Positions 47,001-55,978 of a DNA stretch of 64,000 nt are shown here, piece after piece. The DNA is from an uncultured Leptolyngbyaceae cyanobacterium (GTDB lineage: Bacteria; Cyanobacteriota; Cyanobacteriia; Leptolyngbyales; Leptolyngbyaceae), in the NCBI GenBank assembly GCA_938023035.1, contig CALIDI010000027.1, positions 1-64,000 of the forward strand, written 5' to 3'. Positions within the stretch are counted from its first letter, which is position 1, and every line of letters starts with the position of its first letter. The notes beneath the pieces were generated by a model that saw nothing but the letters and a program-made list of their open reading frames with translations, was not told the origin of the DNA and searched no databases. Both the position numbers and the translations under genes were made by a program.

Positions 47001-47777
47001 CTAGTCTCCCCATTCTTCTGCTTGCTGGGTTTGCAATTTTAACAGGCGATCGCGTAGGTCTTGCCAGTTAACGGTTGAAGCTTCAGCATCTTGAACGAGC
47101 CGACCTTCATTCAGATGAAGTAGGCGATTGCAAAAGGCTTCAGCCACTTCTAGTTGATGATTCGCCATTAGCACTGTTAAGGTTTGAGGAGTTGTCAGTT
47201 CGTGCAGCACTTGCACAATCTGATGACTCCGCCCTAGATCCAAAGCGGATGTTGGTTCATCCAAGAGTAAGACCTTCGGTTGTACGATCAGGGCGCGGGC
47301 GAGTGCAATCCATTGGCGTTGTCCCAGCGAGAGTTGCAGTTCATTCCGATCCAGCCACACTCTGGGGATTTCTAGTCGCTCCATCCAATCTTGTACGCGT
47401 TGTTGGATTACTCTTTCAGGCAAGCGACGCAATCGCAGGGGATAGCTCAGTGCCTCCTGTACATTCATCCCCAGCAGTTTTGACTCTTGTAAGACCAGCA
47501 CAACTTGGTGTCTTAACTGCACTGGGGCAATTTGACTGTAGGGGCGTCCCTCCCAGTAAAGTTTGCCCCTTGTTGGTTCCTGTAGTCGATTCAGTAGCCG
47601 TAGCAACAACGTTTTACCCGAACCAGAGGCTCCAACCAGGGCGAGGCGATCGCCGGGTTGTACTTTGAAGGAAATTTCTTTTAGCAACAAGGGTACCGTA
47701 TTTGCCCCATCTGTCGCTTTTTGGGCGAATAACTTGGGTGCCAGACTGACCTTTTCTAGGCGGAGTTGGTCTACCAC
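47001..47777 (-). CDS. ABC transporter ATP-binding protein with altered signature motif
   Basis: A 258-residue ABC ATPase. Walker A is GASGSGKTLLLRLLNRL, Walker B LLLDEPTSALDLG. The signature, usually LSGGQ, reads LSLGQRQWIALARAL. An H-loop-like residue lies in MANHQLEVAEAF. The architecture resembles small importer or FetA/YbbL ATPases. The GTG start at 47777 overlaps the stop of the upstream membrane gene by 7 bp, so the two are translationally coupled. The frame continues upstream to 48098, but that part overlaps the membrane gene and is not ABC-like. No classical permease was identified beside it. Confidence 0.8.
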   Translation of the reverse strand: MVDQLRLEKVSLAPKLFAQKATDGANTVPLLLKEISFKVQPGDRLALVGASGSGKTLLLRLLNRLQEPTRGKLYWEGRPYSQIAPVQLRHQVVLVLQESKLLGMNVQEALSYPLRLRRLPERVIQQRVQDWMERLEIPRVWLDRNELQLSLGQRQWIALARALIVQPKVLLLDEPTSALDLGRSHQIVQVLHELTTPQTLTVLMANHQLEVAEAFCNRLLHLNEGRLVQDAEASTVNWQDLRDRLLKLQTQQAEEWGD

Positions 47778-48394
47778 CTTGCATGCATTCCCTGAGTGTA
47801 AACCGTCCAAATTGTCCAACCATCCACTAGTAGTAGTAAAAGGGTGAAACCCAATAAAATCAAATACATCCAGGGCTGAGCCAGGGGCTTCACATCGGTG
47901 GTGTCGATCCCAGTCTTCTGATGCACATAGCGAACCAATCGCGAAAAACCAGCGACTCTCATCGGTAACAGGTACCCCTGCCCAGTTTGGCTGAGAAAGT
48001 AGTAAACTAGGCCGCCCTGTCCGGTGGAGCGCGGCTTGAGGGCCTTCACCTCGGCCCAGGGCAAAATCCATCCCCGGCGCACAATTGGCGGTACCCAAGG
48101 TGCATAGCCGACGCGAATCGCCTGATCATCGACCATGACGCGCTCGCTCAAGGCCCCATAGAGCAGGCCCAAACCGATCGCCAAACCAAGCCAGAGCAGC
48201 TTTGGAGAAACGGGTTGGTGGGTGACCTCGGCTAAAAAAGGGAGGGGAAGGGTAAGTGCAATGTAGAGCAACAACAGCGTTATTCGGATGATTGGAGCAA
48301 TCCGAAAGGTCTCAGTTGCAGGTAAGTCAGTGGCAGTAGCGATCGCGGCAATCGGTGCAACTGGTTCAATAGACTCTTGGAGAGATTCAGACAT
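47771..48394 (-). CDS. Membrane protein with PH-like domain, unknown function
   Basis: A 207-residue protein with hydrophobic pairs near 38-55 (IIRITLLLLYIALTLPLPFL), 70-85 (LLWLGLAIGLGLLYG) and a C-terminal helix (LILLGFTLLLLLVDGW). Between lies a soluble stretch (VMVDDQAIRVGYAPWVPPIVRRGWILPWAEVKALKP) like the beta-rich PH-type domains of small bacterial membrane proteins. It overlaps the ABC ATPase gene and may work with it. The start MSESLQES (48394) is chosen. Confidence 0.65.
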   Translation of the reverse strand: MSESLQESIEPVAPIAAIATATDLPATETFRIAPIIRITLLLLYIALTLPLPFLAEVTHQPVSPKLLWLGLAIGLGLLYGALSERVMVDDQAIRVGYAPWVPPIVRRGWILPWAEVKALKPRSTGQGGLVYYFLSQTGQGYLLPMRVAGFSRLVRYVHQKTGIDTTDVKPLAQPWMYLILLGFTLLLLLVDGWTIWTVYTQGMHARW

Positions 48395-48874
48395 TTCTGG
48401 AGTCGGCAAGGTTAATGGGTGGAAAAGAAATAAGCACTTTTCTACTGTACCGTAGCGGCAAACCCTACTTAGAAACTCTGCTAAGGACTGGGAACCAAAC
48501 GACTGATGCTATTATGCAATCCGTTCTTCTGCTTGGCTGATTGATACAACCGTCTCTTTGAAGCTTGCTTAAGAACTGCAATCTAACAAGTAGAGTCTGA
48601 CCAATAGAGCTTTAACGCCCCAAAAATGGAGCCTACCCAATTCACCACACTTAAGAGAGCATTTGAATAAAAGGTAAGAGGGCATTTGAACAGCATCCGG
48701 TAGTTAAAACGGCCACGAGATTAGCCATGTCCACTGCCGCGACGTCACCCAACCAGAACCTTGCTATCACCTGCGGAGGCAGGATTTTGTCCGCATAGCC
48801 CCGCGACTTGAGTCATCAGGCGACCAGGAAATCGACCCTTAAAGCATTCTCTCAGCTTTGTGCTCAAAAAAATG
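48395..48874. other. Intergenic region
   Basis: This 480-bp spacer lies between two minus-strand genes. It contains a short direct repeat (AAGAG(A/G)GCATTTGAA near 48653 and 48679) and the family C repeat at 48700-48855. No gene is supported. Confidence 0.45.
48700..48855. repeat. Dispersed ~150-bp repeat, family C copy 2
   Basis: The second copy of the element at 39424-39577, with the same block order (GTTAAAAC, CTATCACCTGCGGAGG, TTTTGTCCG, CGCGACTTGAGTCATCAGG, AAGCATTCTCTCA). Orientation is the same as in copy 1. Confidence 0.6.
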
Positions 48875-49318
48875 CTACCTGGGCAAATACTTCTGCACCA
48901 CATCCCAACCTGTAAGGCCCGCCAGGGTTAAAGCAACTCCTAAACATAGGTTCATTGTCAAGTGCAGTGTTCTTGCCCAGGGTTTAGCAGGGCTAATTTG
49001 CACCGCACTCCAGGCCGATAGCAGGGTCAACCCGACAACCGCCAACCCGACTGGCAGATGGATTGAATGTCCCAAGCGACCAAAATGCCCTAACGTTCCG
49101 ACAATACCAATCCCCAACAACAGCAACACCAGGGATGCCAGAATAAAGCCTAGAGTCAGGTGTAAAACCCGTAGCCAGCCGGGGCGAGGGTGCTGAGCAG
49201 TGAAACGCTTGACCCACATCCAGCCGCCTGTGAGAGCCAACAGCAGGTAGCCTATTACGGCCAATCCCATTGACCAGGCTGCAATGCGCCATAACCAGAG
49301 AAAAGAGGGAAGGTGCAC
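48875..49318 (-). CDS. DUF4079-like four-helix membrane protein
   Basis: A 147-residue inner-membrane protein with four hydrophobic helices (IAAWSMGLAVIGYLLLAL, LHLTLGFILASLVLLLLGIG, HLPVGLAVVGLTLLSAW, LHLTMNLCLGVALTLAG). Histidines at helix ends (VLHLTLGF, HSIHLPV, LHLTMNL) resemble heme ligands of cytochrome b561/ferric-reductase-like proteins, and the DUF4079 family fits. Heme binding is an inference. The GTG at 49318 is chosen with AGGA upstream; the longer frame from 49435 adds non-conserved residues. Confidence 0.65.
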   Translation of the reverse strand: MHLPSFLWLWRIAAWSMGLAVIGYLLLALTGGWMWVKRFTAQHPRPGWLRVLHLTLGFILASLVLLLLGIGIVGTLGHFGRLGHSIHLPVGLAVVGLTLLSAWSAVQISPAKPWARTLHLTMNLCLGVALTLAGLTGWDVVQKYLPR

Positions 49319-49681
49319 GAGTCGCTTGTTCCTAACGTTTCTAACAGGGTCACCGCTTTCATCTTGGCATACTTTCCTTTGAGGGTAAGGCGTGAACACA
49401 GAGGCCCTTTGGGTGCATGTCACTTTTGCCCTCACCCTTTTCTGGTATGCCCGCAGGGCTTTAATCCCACTTCCAATTCGGGAGCGAGGCTTTGAGATGG
49501 CTCGGCTCCTTCTCTCAACTTGGGAGAAGGGGCCAGAAGCTTAGGGTGGCTTAGGCTAGCCCAGCAACGTCCGCCTTGCCGTACTGGCAATTTGTCAAAT
49601 TAAATTTGCCTGACCACTGGAAAGGCCGTAAGGGTAGAGTCTTGAGGGTTTACGACTCGCCAACATTTTTCTGACGGAACC
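49319..49681. other. Intergenic region with family B repeat
   Basis: This 363-bp spacer contains a family B palindromic element (49418 to about 49540) with TGTCACTTTTGCCCTCACCC and GGCTTTGAGATGGCTCGGC in common with 21025-21133. No gene is supported. Confidence 0.5.
49418..49540. repeat. Palindromic repeat element, family B copy 2
   Basis: The left end TGTCACTTTTGCCCTCACCC and the interior GGCTTTGAGATGGCTCGGCTCC match the element at 21025-21133. The right half differs (GGGAGAAGGGGCC), so this copy is degenerate or longer. Confidence 0.5.
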
Positions 49682-49864
49682 CTAGCGCAACCCCAGCCAG
49701 GTAAATAAATCCTGACGGGTGACCAATTCCAGAATCAGTAGGACGATAAAGCCAACCATGGCAAAGCGCCCATTGAGTTGCTCAGCATAGGGAGTCCAGC
49801 CAAAGCTAGGCTCTGGCTGATTAGACTCTTCAATGGGTGGTTGCTTCTCCTGATCTAAACTCAT
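49682..49864 (-). CDS. High-light-inducible protein (Hlip/SCP)
   Basis: A 60-residue single-helix protein with the chlorophyll-binding LHC motif PYAEQLNGRFAMVGF (ExxNGRxAMxGF) followed by a hydrophobic helix (IVLLILELVTRQDLF). Hlips bind chlorophyll and carotenoid, protecting photosystems under high light. AGGAGG ends just before a TTG; the ATG at 49864 has the best spacing (6 bp). The ribosome site lies inside the end of sdhB, whose stop overlaps, so the two are coupled. Confidence 0.93.
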   Translation of the reverse strand: MSLDQEKQPPIEESNQPEPSFGWTPYAEQLNGRFAMVGFIVLLILELVTRQDLFTWLGLR

Positions 49865-49866
49865 CA

Positions 49867-50913
49867 TCAACCTCCTATGGGTTCGGCTGTTTCACTAACA
49901 GCCTCTAACGGTTGCCCAGATGCTTCTAACTGGCGAACCGACGCAATCAGCGATCGCACCTGCGCCGTACCTTCTGACGCTTCAAACTTACCAGGAAACT
50001 TACGCCTCGCCAACATCCGCACCCCCAGAGGAACCAAACTAATCAGACCGGATAAATCCCTGAAAGAGTTGCCCACCACCTGCAACCCAAACAAGCGCTC
50101 ATCAATCCAACCCCCCTGAAGCACCAGATTAATCAGAGTTTTACGGTGGCGAATCGAGCGACTTGCTTGGGCATCTTTGCGCGCTAAAATCTCACCCTTA
50201 ATCTTACTAATTTGCTCCAGGGGGGCAACCTCCATAGGACAGACGGCATTGCAGTAATAACAGCGGGTACAGCCCCAAACGCCATCGGTAGAGTGGTTAT
50301 ATTGCTCCAGACGGGCTTCAGTGCGGTCATCGCGCGTATCCGCCACCATGCGATAGGCCTTGGCCAAAGCATGGGGACCAACAAACTGAGAATTAACTTC
50401 GCGCGCATTGCACTCCGAGTAGCAAGCCCCACAAAGAATGCAATTGCCCGTTTGATTCAGACGTGCCCGCTCTTCTGGGGTCTGCAAAAATTCGCGCTCA
50501 GGAATGTGGCGAGCCGCTGTACTAACATAGGGGTCAACGGCCTTCAGGTTATCCCAAAAGCTCTGCATATCGACAACGAGATCGCGAATGACGGGCATAT
50601 TGCCCATCGGGGCGATTGTAATCGTGGGAATCGTTGCCCCATTTGCAGTCGTACTAAACCTTGAAAACAGCGCTAGCTCACTGGCTACATTTTCTTTACA
50701 AGCCAGGGCTGAGCGCCCATTAATGCGCATAGAACAACTCCCGCAAATTGTATTTCGGCAGTTTTTCCGAAAGGCGAGAGTGCCATCCTGCTCCCATTTA
50801 ATCCGATTCAGACATTCCAAAATAGTAGTACTAGGGTCAACATCCAACTCATATGTTTGCAAGTTGGGATCTTGACCGGGTGCTTGTCTGAGGATTTTAA
50901 ATTGAATGCGCAT
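49867..50913 (-). CDS. sdhB: Succinate dehydrogenase/fumarate reductase iron-sulfur subunit
   Basis: The 348-residue iron-sulfur subunit of respiratory succinate:quinone oxidoreductase. The N-terminal [2Fe-2S] ligands are Cys52, Cys57, Cys60 and Cys72 (CRNTICGSCS and LAC). The C-terminal part has CILCGACYSEC and CTRCYYCNAVCP for the [4Fe-4S] and [3Fe-4S] clusters. It is about 100 residues longer than E. coli SdhB, with an extra C-terminal tail, as in other cyanobacteria. sdhA is not nearby; cyanobacterial sdh genes are usually scattered. The start at MRIQFK (50913) is chosen. It is co-transcribed with the Hlip. Confidence 0.92.
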   Translation of the reverse strand: MRIQFKILRQAPGQDPNLQTYELDVDPSTTILECLNRIKWEQDGTLAFRKNCRNTICGSCSMRINGRSALACKENVASELALFSRFSTTANGATIPTITIAPMGNMPVIRDLVVDMQSFWDNLKAVDPYVSTAARHIPEREFLQTPEERARLNQTGNCILCGACYSECNAREVNSQFVGPHALAKAYRMVADTRDDRTEARLEQYNHSTDGVWGCTRCYYCNAVCPMEVAPLEQISKIKGEILARKDAQASRSIRHRKTLINLVLQGGWIDERLFGLQVVGNSFRDLSGLISLVPLGVRMLARRKFPGKFEASEGTAQVRSLIASVRQLEASGQPLEAVSETAEPIGG

Positions 50914-51656
50914 GGATCGGTGGATCAACCAAAAAACAACGAAAAATAGTCTAAAGAGAAGTTAGTCAGAGAGTTGCAATCGGCACAAATCGGAGGACAT
51001 AGAGCCAACGATAAGCTGACCTCACCTTTAGTCTAAGGCTGATCTTAGATGGTGTCCAAGTCCAGACCAAACGTTTTGCCAATGGAGCAACGGCAGACTT
51101 TAGAGGGATCGTTCAATCGTCTAGCGCTCTACTGCTTGGCGACTCTGTCGGCGCGGCGATAGCATCAAAGCCTACCCTTGCAGAGAGTAGGAACGCAGAG
51201 GAAAACCCGCGTGATTTCTCTGTAATTTCTGGTTCTGTGGTGAAGGCTCAGATGGGGAAGTACAGTTAGGCAGAAATTTCCTGGACTTGTCTCAGCCAAC
51301 CGCACTCCCTAGCACTTGCTCCCATCGAGGCAGTAGAGGAGCTAGATCAAAGCCTTTCTCCTGCTATGGAGAGGGGTAGAGGGGTGAGGGCAAACAGACT
51401 GATGCCTGAGTCTGCTAGGCCACATTTTTGAATCCAGTGAACGACGAACCCATCAGTTCACCCGCGTCAAAAACTAAAACTAGACGGTCTAATGGATGAC
51501 AAAGCTTAAAGACTTCTTAAAAGTTTGCTTCCTGTTGGCTTTTTGACAACTAAAAGTTGACATTTCACTAAGAATCTTTGAATAAATCTGCGTTAGTTTG
51601 TATTTTGATCGCTTTGCCCACTCATTCTCTCACGCTTCTCTATTAAGGAGTTTGGT
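50914..51656. other. Intergenic region between divergent sdhB and a hypothetical gene
   Basis: This 743-bp spacer includes a CTGTGGT-type dispersed repeat fragment near 51233, a GGGGTGAGGGCA block at 51381 like the family B interior, and a palindrome CAACTAAAAGTTG at 51547-51559 that overlaps a TTGACA box (51557-51562). An AT-rich -10 candidate follows at 51582. No gene is supported. Confidence 0.4.
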
Positions 51657-52085
51657 TTGAACGCAGCAGAACAGGCAACCAGCTTAGAGCTGACTAGCAA
51701 AATCGCTTCCCTTGTGAATCTGTTCAAGCTGGAGTTTCCAGCGGCGCGCTCCGATCTGAAACCCTGGGCCAATGACCCAGATACCCGTGAGTTGGTTGAC
51801 CCTGATTCAATTGATATCGGGTTTCATTTCCCAGGAGTATCGCGATCGCTCCAATGTCGCAGCTTACTCATTCAGATTCGCTTCCATGCCGATCTCGAAA
51901 CCAAAGCGCGCCGTGCTGTTGGCATAGAGTTAGCAGGGTTTGACCATCGCGGTAAGCAGTGGTGGCTATCCACGATTGACAGTTGGGAGTTTGTTGGGGA
52001 GCATCTGCCCTCAGCCGATGCAGGGCAACGACTGAAGGTTTTTTTGCGGCAGGCTCTAGAGTTATTTAACCAACCAGAAGATTAA
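51657..52085 (+). CDS. Conserved hypothetical protein (142 residues)
   Basis: A soluble acidic protein of 142 residues. The segment IDIGFHFPGVSRSLQCRSLLIQIRF, then GIELAGFDHRGKQWWLSTIDSWEF suggests a compact alpha/beta domain; no family is recognised. The start is TTG at 51657 with AAGGAG at 51645-51650, 6 bp away, a good site; no in-frame ATG is close. TTGACA at 51557 could be its -35. Function unknown. Confidence 0.65.
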   Translation: MNAAEQATSLELTSKIASLVNLFKLEFPAARSDLKPWANDPDTRELVDPDSIDIGFHFPGVSRSLQCRSLLIQIRFHADLETKARRAVGIELAGFDHRGKQWWLSTIDSWEFVGEHLPSADAGQRLKVFLRQALELFNQPED

Positions 52086-52265
52086 CCCACGGTGACTCGG
52101 CCCGCTTATCATATCAATGGAGACGCTTAAGTTTAACATCGGGCTTTATAGTAATAGGGGGATTGTCTTTCTCATAATTAAGCCGGGTTGAATCACATCT
52201 CGGAACTTTTACCATTTGTGACCGTCACCCAGCAAAGTAGAACGAAAAAATCTCAGAGAACGTCC

Positions 52266-52865
52266 ATGAAAGTCTCCGCTCTTGGCTGGTGCGCGCTCTG
52301 TAGCACAGTTCTTTTAGGAAGTCCGGTGCCGGGTTTTTCAGTGGCTGTTGCTGATGAGCCAGCGGCGGTGAGCACGGTGACATCGGAAACAATTTCGCCA
52401 ACGGGGCGAACGATTCCGAGTCTGTGGTGGGTACAGCAGCAATTTGCGGCGACACAAACCTTTGGCGATAAGTTGATTGAAGGCTGGCAGGCTACCCCTC
52501 AACAAGCCGAAATGCCAGGTCGGGTTGATTATCGGGTGAATGGCCAACTCTGGAGTTTGTTAGACTACCTGGCCCGCTATTCCTTTCTCCATGAATTTGG
52601 GACAGCGGCCAAAATCTTTGGCTATAACATCCGGGTATTGGACTATCGCGATCGCGTCTTAGGTGAATATATTTGCAACTTTAAGGGCGTAGACCTCACA
52701 GCCCTGAGTCAAACCAGTGCCACCCTAAGGCTCAAGCAGGTCAACCGCGAGGTTGTGGCTCAGGTTCCCTGTGAAGTAGTTCTGGAATCGGGGGGCAAAG
52801 CTGGGTTTCGCGGACGCTCTACCAACCCCCTCGGAGGCGGTGCCAAAGGTCTCGGTACTGAGTAA
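52266..52865 (+). CDS. Secreted hypothetical protein
   Basis: A 199-residue protein with a signal peptide (MKVSALGWCALCSTVLLGSPVPGFS, cleavage-like AVADEP). The mature domain has SLWWVQQQFAATQTFGDKLIEGW, YRVNGQLWSLLDYLARYSFLHEFG and GYNIRVLDYRDRVLGEYIC. It resembles the secreted cyanobacterial proteins of unknown function. Its last 47 bp overlap the convergent lipoprotein gene. The ATG at 52266 is used; the frame opens at 52188. Confidence 0.65.
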   Translation: MKVSALGWCALCSTVLLGSPVPGFSVAVADEPAAVSTVTSETISPTGRTIPSLWWVQQQFAATQTFGDKLIEGWQATPQQAEMPGRVDYRVNGQLWSLLDYLARYSFLHEFGTAAKIFGYNIRVLDYRDRVLGEYICNFKGVDLTALSQTSATLRLKQVNREVVAQVPCEVVLESGGKAGFRGRSTNPLGGGAKGLGTE

Positions 52866-54021
52866 GGGCTGTAGCCGGTAGCGGCATGAGAAACTCGCTT
52901 TGCTGAACTAAGGCTGGGTTCAGTAAAAGCAGAGGGTTTTGCTGTAACTCTAAGGGCAAATCCGGTGGTGTATGCCCCAAAAACATCGGCGAAGTCGCCT
53001 GCCCGGTTACAGTCCAAAATCGGGCGATTTCAGGTTGCCAGCTAAAGTTAAGCCAATCAACCACAAGTGGACTGGGGGGAGACGGCGCCCCCTGCGGTCG
53101 CACCCAGAGATCAGCCCAGAGGACGGTGCCCGATGGCGGCGGAACCGCAGCCAGAAGGTGACTGCGCTGCACTAGGGGGAGTAAATCGCTAGACCAACCA
53201 ACAGCAACCCAGGCATCGCCTAAAACTAGGGGTTGCAGGTAGGTATCTGAACTGTAGACTTTAACTTGCTGATGCAGCGATCGCAGTGTTGGCTCCAATT
53301 CTGCGATCGCCAACAAATCGGTCGTGTTGTAGGAATGCCCCAGCCGCTTCAAGGCCAGGCCAATGACCAGCCGTGCTTGATCAGGTAAAGCCAGACGGTG
53401 ACTAAAATCGGCCCGCCACAAATCAGCCCAATCGGTAGGCGGCTGCATTCCCCGTTGTTGCAGTAGGTCTTTACGGTAGGCAATCACCAAAGAACCCCAA
53501 CGGTAAGGGATTGCCCAGACCGGCCCTGTAGGATCTGGTTGGCCTTGGAGATTACGGCGCACCAGCGTTTGCCAGCGAGGGTCGAGTTGCGACCATGCAC
53601 TAATTGGCTGTGGATCAATGGGTTGAATCAGCTGCTGCTGAATCGCCTTTTGCAGCCAAAAATCACTCAAGCTGACTAGATCAGCCACTCTAGCTTTACC
53701 ATCTTTGCCAATCAGAGGAAGGCCATCTAGCCACCCTAGGGGGGCAGTATCTGCCTCGGCCTGGCTCTGCTTCCAGGTTTGCAGCAGGGTAAAAAGCTGT
53801 TGCGGCTGCATTTCTGGCAAAAACTGTAGTGCTGCCGCCTGGGATGATCGCCGCAGTTGCCCCCGAAACCGGCCTAATACCTGGGCAGGAATGGCCCCTA
53901 CCAAAGGGCGCACATTCAATACAGGTCGCGATCGCCCGCTACACGCCGTCAATAGGGCTGCTATGCCAGCACCAGTCGCTGTGGATAAAAAGTGACGCCG
54001 GGTTAGGAAAGAACCGTCCAT
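52819..54021 (-). CDS. Tat-type lipoprotein, extracellular solute-binding protein (PotD-like)
   Basis: A 400-residue protein with a twin-arginine leader (FLTRRHFLSTATGAGIAALL) and a lipobox LLTAC, so it would be a membrane-anchored periplasmic protein. The body follows the family 1 solute-binding fold: VWAIPYRWGSLVIAYRKDLL, PPTDWADLWRADFSHRLALPD and GDAWVAVGWSSDLL, as in spermidine/putrescine-binding proteins. No permease or ATPase gene accompanies it, so the transport role is open. The start at 54021 is chosen to give the Tat motif. Confidence 0.78.
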   Translation of the reverse strand: MDGSFLTRRHFLSTATGAGIAALLTACSGRSRPVLNVRPLVGAIPAQVLGRFRGQLRRSSQAAALQFLPEMQPQQLFTLLQTWKQSQAEADTAPLGWLDGLPLIGKDGKARVADLVSLSDFWLQKAIQQQLIQPIDPQPISAWSQLDPRWQTLVRRNLQGQPDPTGPVWAIPYRWGSLVIAYRKDLLQQRGMQPPTDWADLWRADFSHRLALPDQARLVIGLALKRLGHSYNTTDLLAIAELEPTLRSLHQQVKVYSSDTYLQPLVLGDAWVAVGWSSDLLPLVQRSHLLAAVPPPSGTVLWADLWVRPQGAPSPPSPLVVDWLNFSWQPEIARFWTVTGQATSPMFLGHTPPDLPLELQQNPLLLLNPALVQQSEFLMPLPATALTQYRDLWHRLRGGW

Positions 54022-54386
54022 TCTGTTCAAAAAAATTTCCAGGGAAGCATTGATAATTGGCAACAGCCAATTCTAGTCACAGCCTGCTGCAAAGCTTTAT
54101 CCACTTTAATGCCCTGTCAAATTATGGCCATAGCCACCTGATTGAAAACGGGGTGCAGGAGTTTCACCCCCGACTGCGGGCAGCCCTTCACGCCCCCTTA
54201 CCCCCGAGTGAACCGATCAACCAGGCGATCGCGATCAGTTTGATGGTTCAGTGACTCCCAGAACGTTGGCAAGCACTACAAACTGAGGTTGGCCGTCGTG
54301 CTATAGGGATGCAATCTTGGCAGGTCGCAGCCCCTCACAACTTTCTTGAGGCAACGCTCGTCAGCAACGCCCCGGCCACCGGCCCA
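54022..54386 (+). other. Spacer with a possible decayed plus-strand frame
   Basis: From 54057 to 54433 one plus-strand frame is open apart from a single TGA at 54252-54254 (ALSNYGHSHLIENGVQEFHP before it, LPERWQALQTEVGRRAIG after it). The residues look protein-like but match no family I know. It runs into the end of tldD. It may be a pseudogene or chance. Confidence 0.3.
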
Positions 54387-55790
54387 TTATTCCTCCAAAG
54401 CCTCACCACCCACCACCACATTACGAATGCGTAAGCTCGGCCCGCCACAACCCACGGGCAACCCACTCTGACCACCCTTGCCGCACCCCCCTGACTCATC
54501 CCAGAAAAAGTCATCTCCCAGCGCTTCAATATCTGCCAGGGTCTTAAAGGCATTGCCGGAAAGGGTTACATCTCTGACTGGCTCGGCTAGTTCCCCATTG
54601 CGAATCATCCAGGCTTCTCCGGCGGCAAAAGTAAACATCTCCCCATTGGTCATGCCTCCCAACCAGTTACGGGCATACACCCCAGTCTCAATGTCAGCAA
54701 AGAGATCTTGAACAGGGGTCTTGCCGCGCTCAATCCAGGTGTTTGTCATGCGCACAATCGGTGGGTAGTGGTAGTTGAGGCAACGCGCATTCCCCGTTGG
54801 GGCTTCCCCCAACTTACCCGCCGTTTCACGGGAGTGGAGCCGTCCAACTAAAATGCCATCTTGAATGAGTTGAGTAGTGCTCGCAGGGGTACCCTCATCG
54901 TCATAAAAGTAGCTGCCTCTGTGCCCTATAGGAGCAGCCCCATCAAAAATTTGCAGCTCGGAAGTACCAAACCGTCGCCCAATGCTCATGGTTTCCAATA
55001 AATCGGGGTTTTCGTAGGTCATATCCGCCTCCGACAGATGCCCAAAGGCCTCATGGACAAATAAACCAGTCAGGATCGGGTCAATCACAACGGTGTAGGT
55101 ATTGCCCTTCACAGAGGGTAAAGAAAGGGATGCAACTGCCCGCTCTGCGGCCCCACGCACTTGAGTATCTAACGCTTGCAAGTCTTCATAGGCTTTGCGC
55201 GAACCCATCGTTTCACGCCCGGTCTGTACTGTTTCTCCATCCCTGGCCGTAGCAGCAAACCGCATTTCCATATCGACCCAGGCTTGTTCAATCAAGCTAC
55301 CTTCTGAGGTAGCCAAAATCATGCGCTGGGCACTGTCGCCATAGCGCACTGAAATGGTGGCAATTTTGTTGCTGACACTCCGCAGAATCTCACCGTAATG
55401 GAGACATAGATTTTTTTTATCGGCCAGCGGGATCTGGCGCGGATCACTACCTGTCAGGGGCAAAACGCAGTGAGCCTGGACTGGCGCAACAGGCGCAAGG
55501 ATGGTTTCGTCGTCTCCCACCAACCGAGCCGCTGCGATCGCCTCTTCAATCCGCTCGGTCAAACCAGTCAAGCGATTAAAACTGGCAAACCCCCAACCGC
55601 CTTTATGACAGGCTCGCACTTGCCCACCAATGGAGATGCCTTCACTTAACGTCTCGATCTTACGCCCTCGCAGCAAAATATCGGAACCTTCAGCGGCCTC
55701 AATCCGAATGGCGAGGTAGTCAACTTGAGTGCGGTAACGGGCGATCAAATCGACCAAAATTTCCTTAATATTAGGCGGCAGTTCTGCCAT
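54387..55790 (-). CDS. tldD: TldD/PmbA-family metalloprotease, TldD type
   Basis: A 467-residue zinc metalloprotease of the TldD/PmbA family, which acts as a heterodimer on unfolded peptides. The HExxxH zinc motif is His246-Glu247-His251 (FVHEAFGHLSEAD), followed by the family stretch IFDGAAPIGHRGSYFYDDEG and TRN-type loop AGKLGEAPTGNARC. The C-terminal GGCGKGGQSGLPVGCGGPSLRI is intact. A PmbA/TldE partner gene is not in the window. Cytoplasmic. It is divergent from the ParA gene. Confidence 0.92.
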   Translation of the reverse strand: MAELPPNIKEILVDLIARYRTQVDYLAIRIEAAEGSDILLRGRKIETLSEGISIGGQVRACHKGGWGFASFNRLTGLTERIEEAIAAARLVGDDETILAPVAPVQAHCVLPLTGSDPRQIPLADKKNLCLHYGEILRSVSNKIATISVRYGDSAQRMILATSEGSLIEQAWVDMEMRFAATARDGETVQTGRETMGSRKAYEDLQALDTQVRGAAERAVASLSLPSVKGNTYTVVIDPILTGLFVHEAFGHLSEADMTYENPDLLETMSIGRRFGTSELQIFDGAAPIGHRGSYFYDDEGTPASTTQLIQDGILVGRLHSRETAGKLGEAPTGNARCLNYHYPPIVRMTNTWIERGKTPVQDLFADIETGVYARNWLGGMTNGEMFTFAAGEAWMIRNGELAEPVRDVTLSGNAFKTLADIEALGDDFFWDESGGCGKGGQSGLPVGCGGPSLRIRNVVVGGEALEE

Positions 55791-55978
55791 TGCGGGTTTT
55801 TCCTGGGTAAACTGCCTTCATTTTGCAATTGATCGGGGTCAAATGCCAACTGGGATGAACCTTCTATGCATCTGTTAGACATTCTGTTGAGTTTCGTGGG
55901 AAACTGTAGCGTTCTGGTAATTCCGGGCTATATTCAAGCGGGTAAGTCAACTCCCCTCTACAGTCGTGTGCCTCAACT

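Noticed and set aside
47778-48098. N-terminal extension of the ABC ATPase frame
   Set aside because: It lies inside the upstream membrane-protein gene and shows no ABC features; the GTG at 47777 fits.
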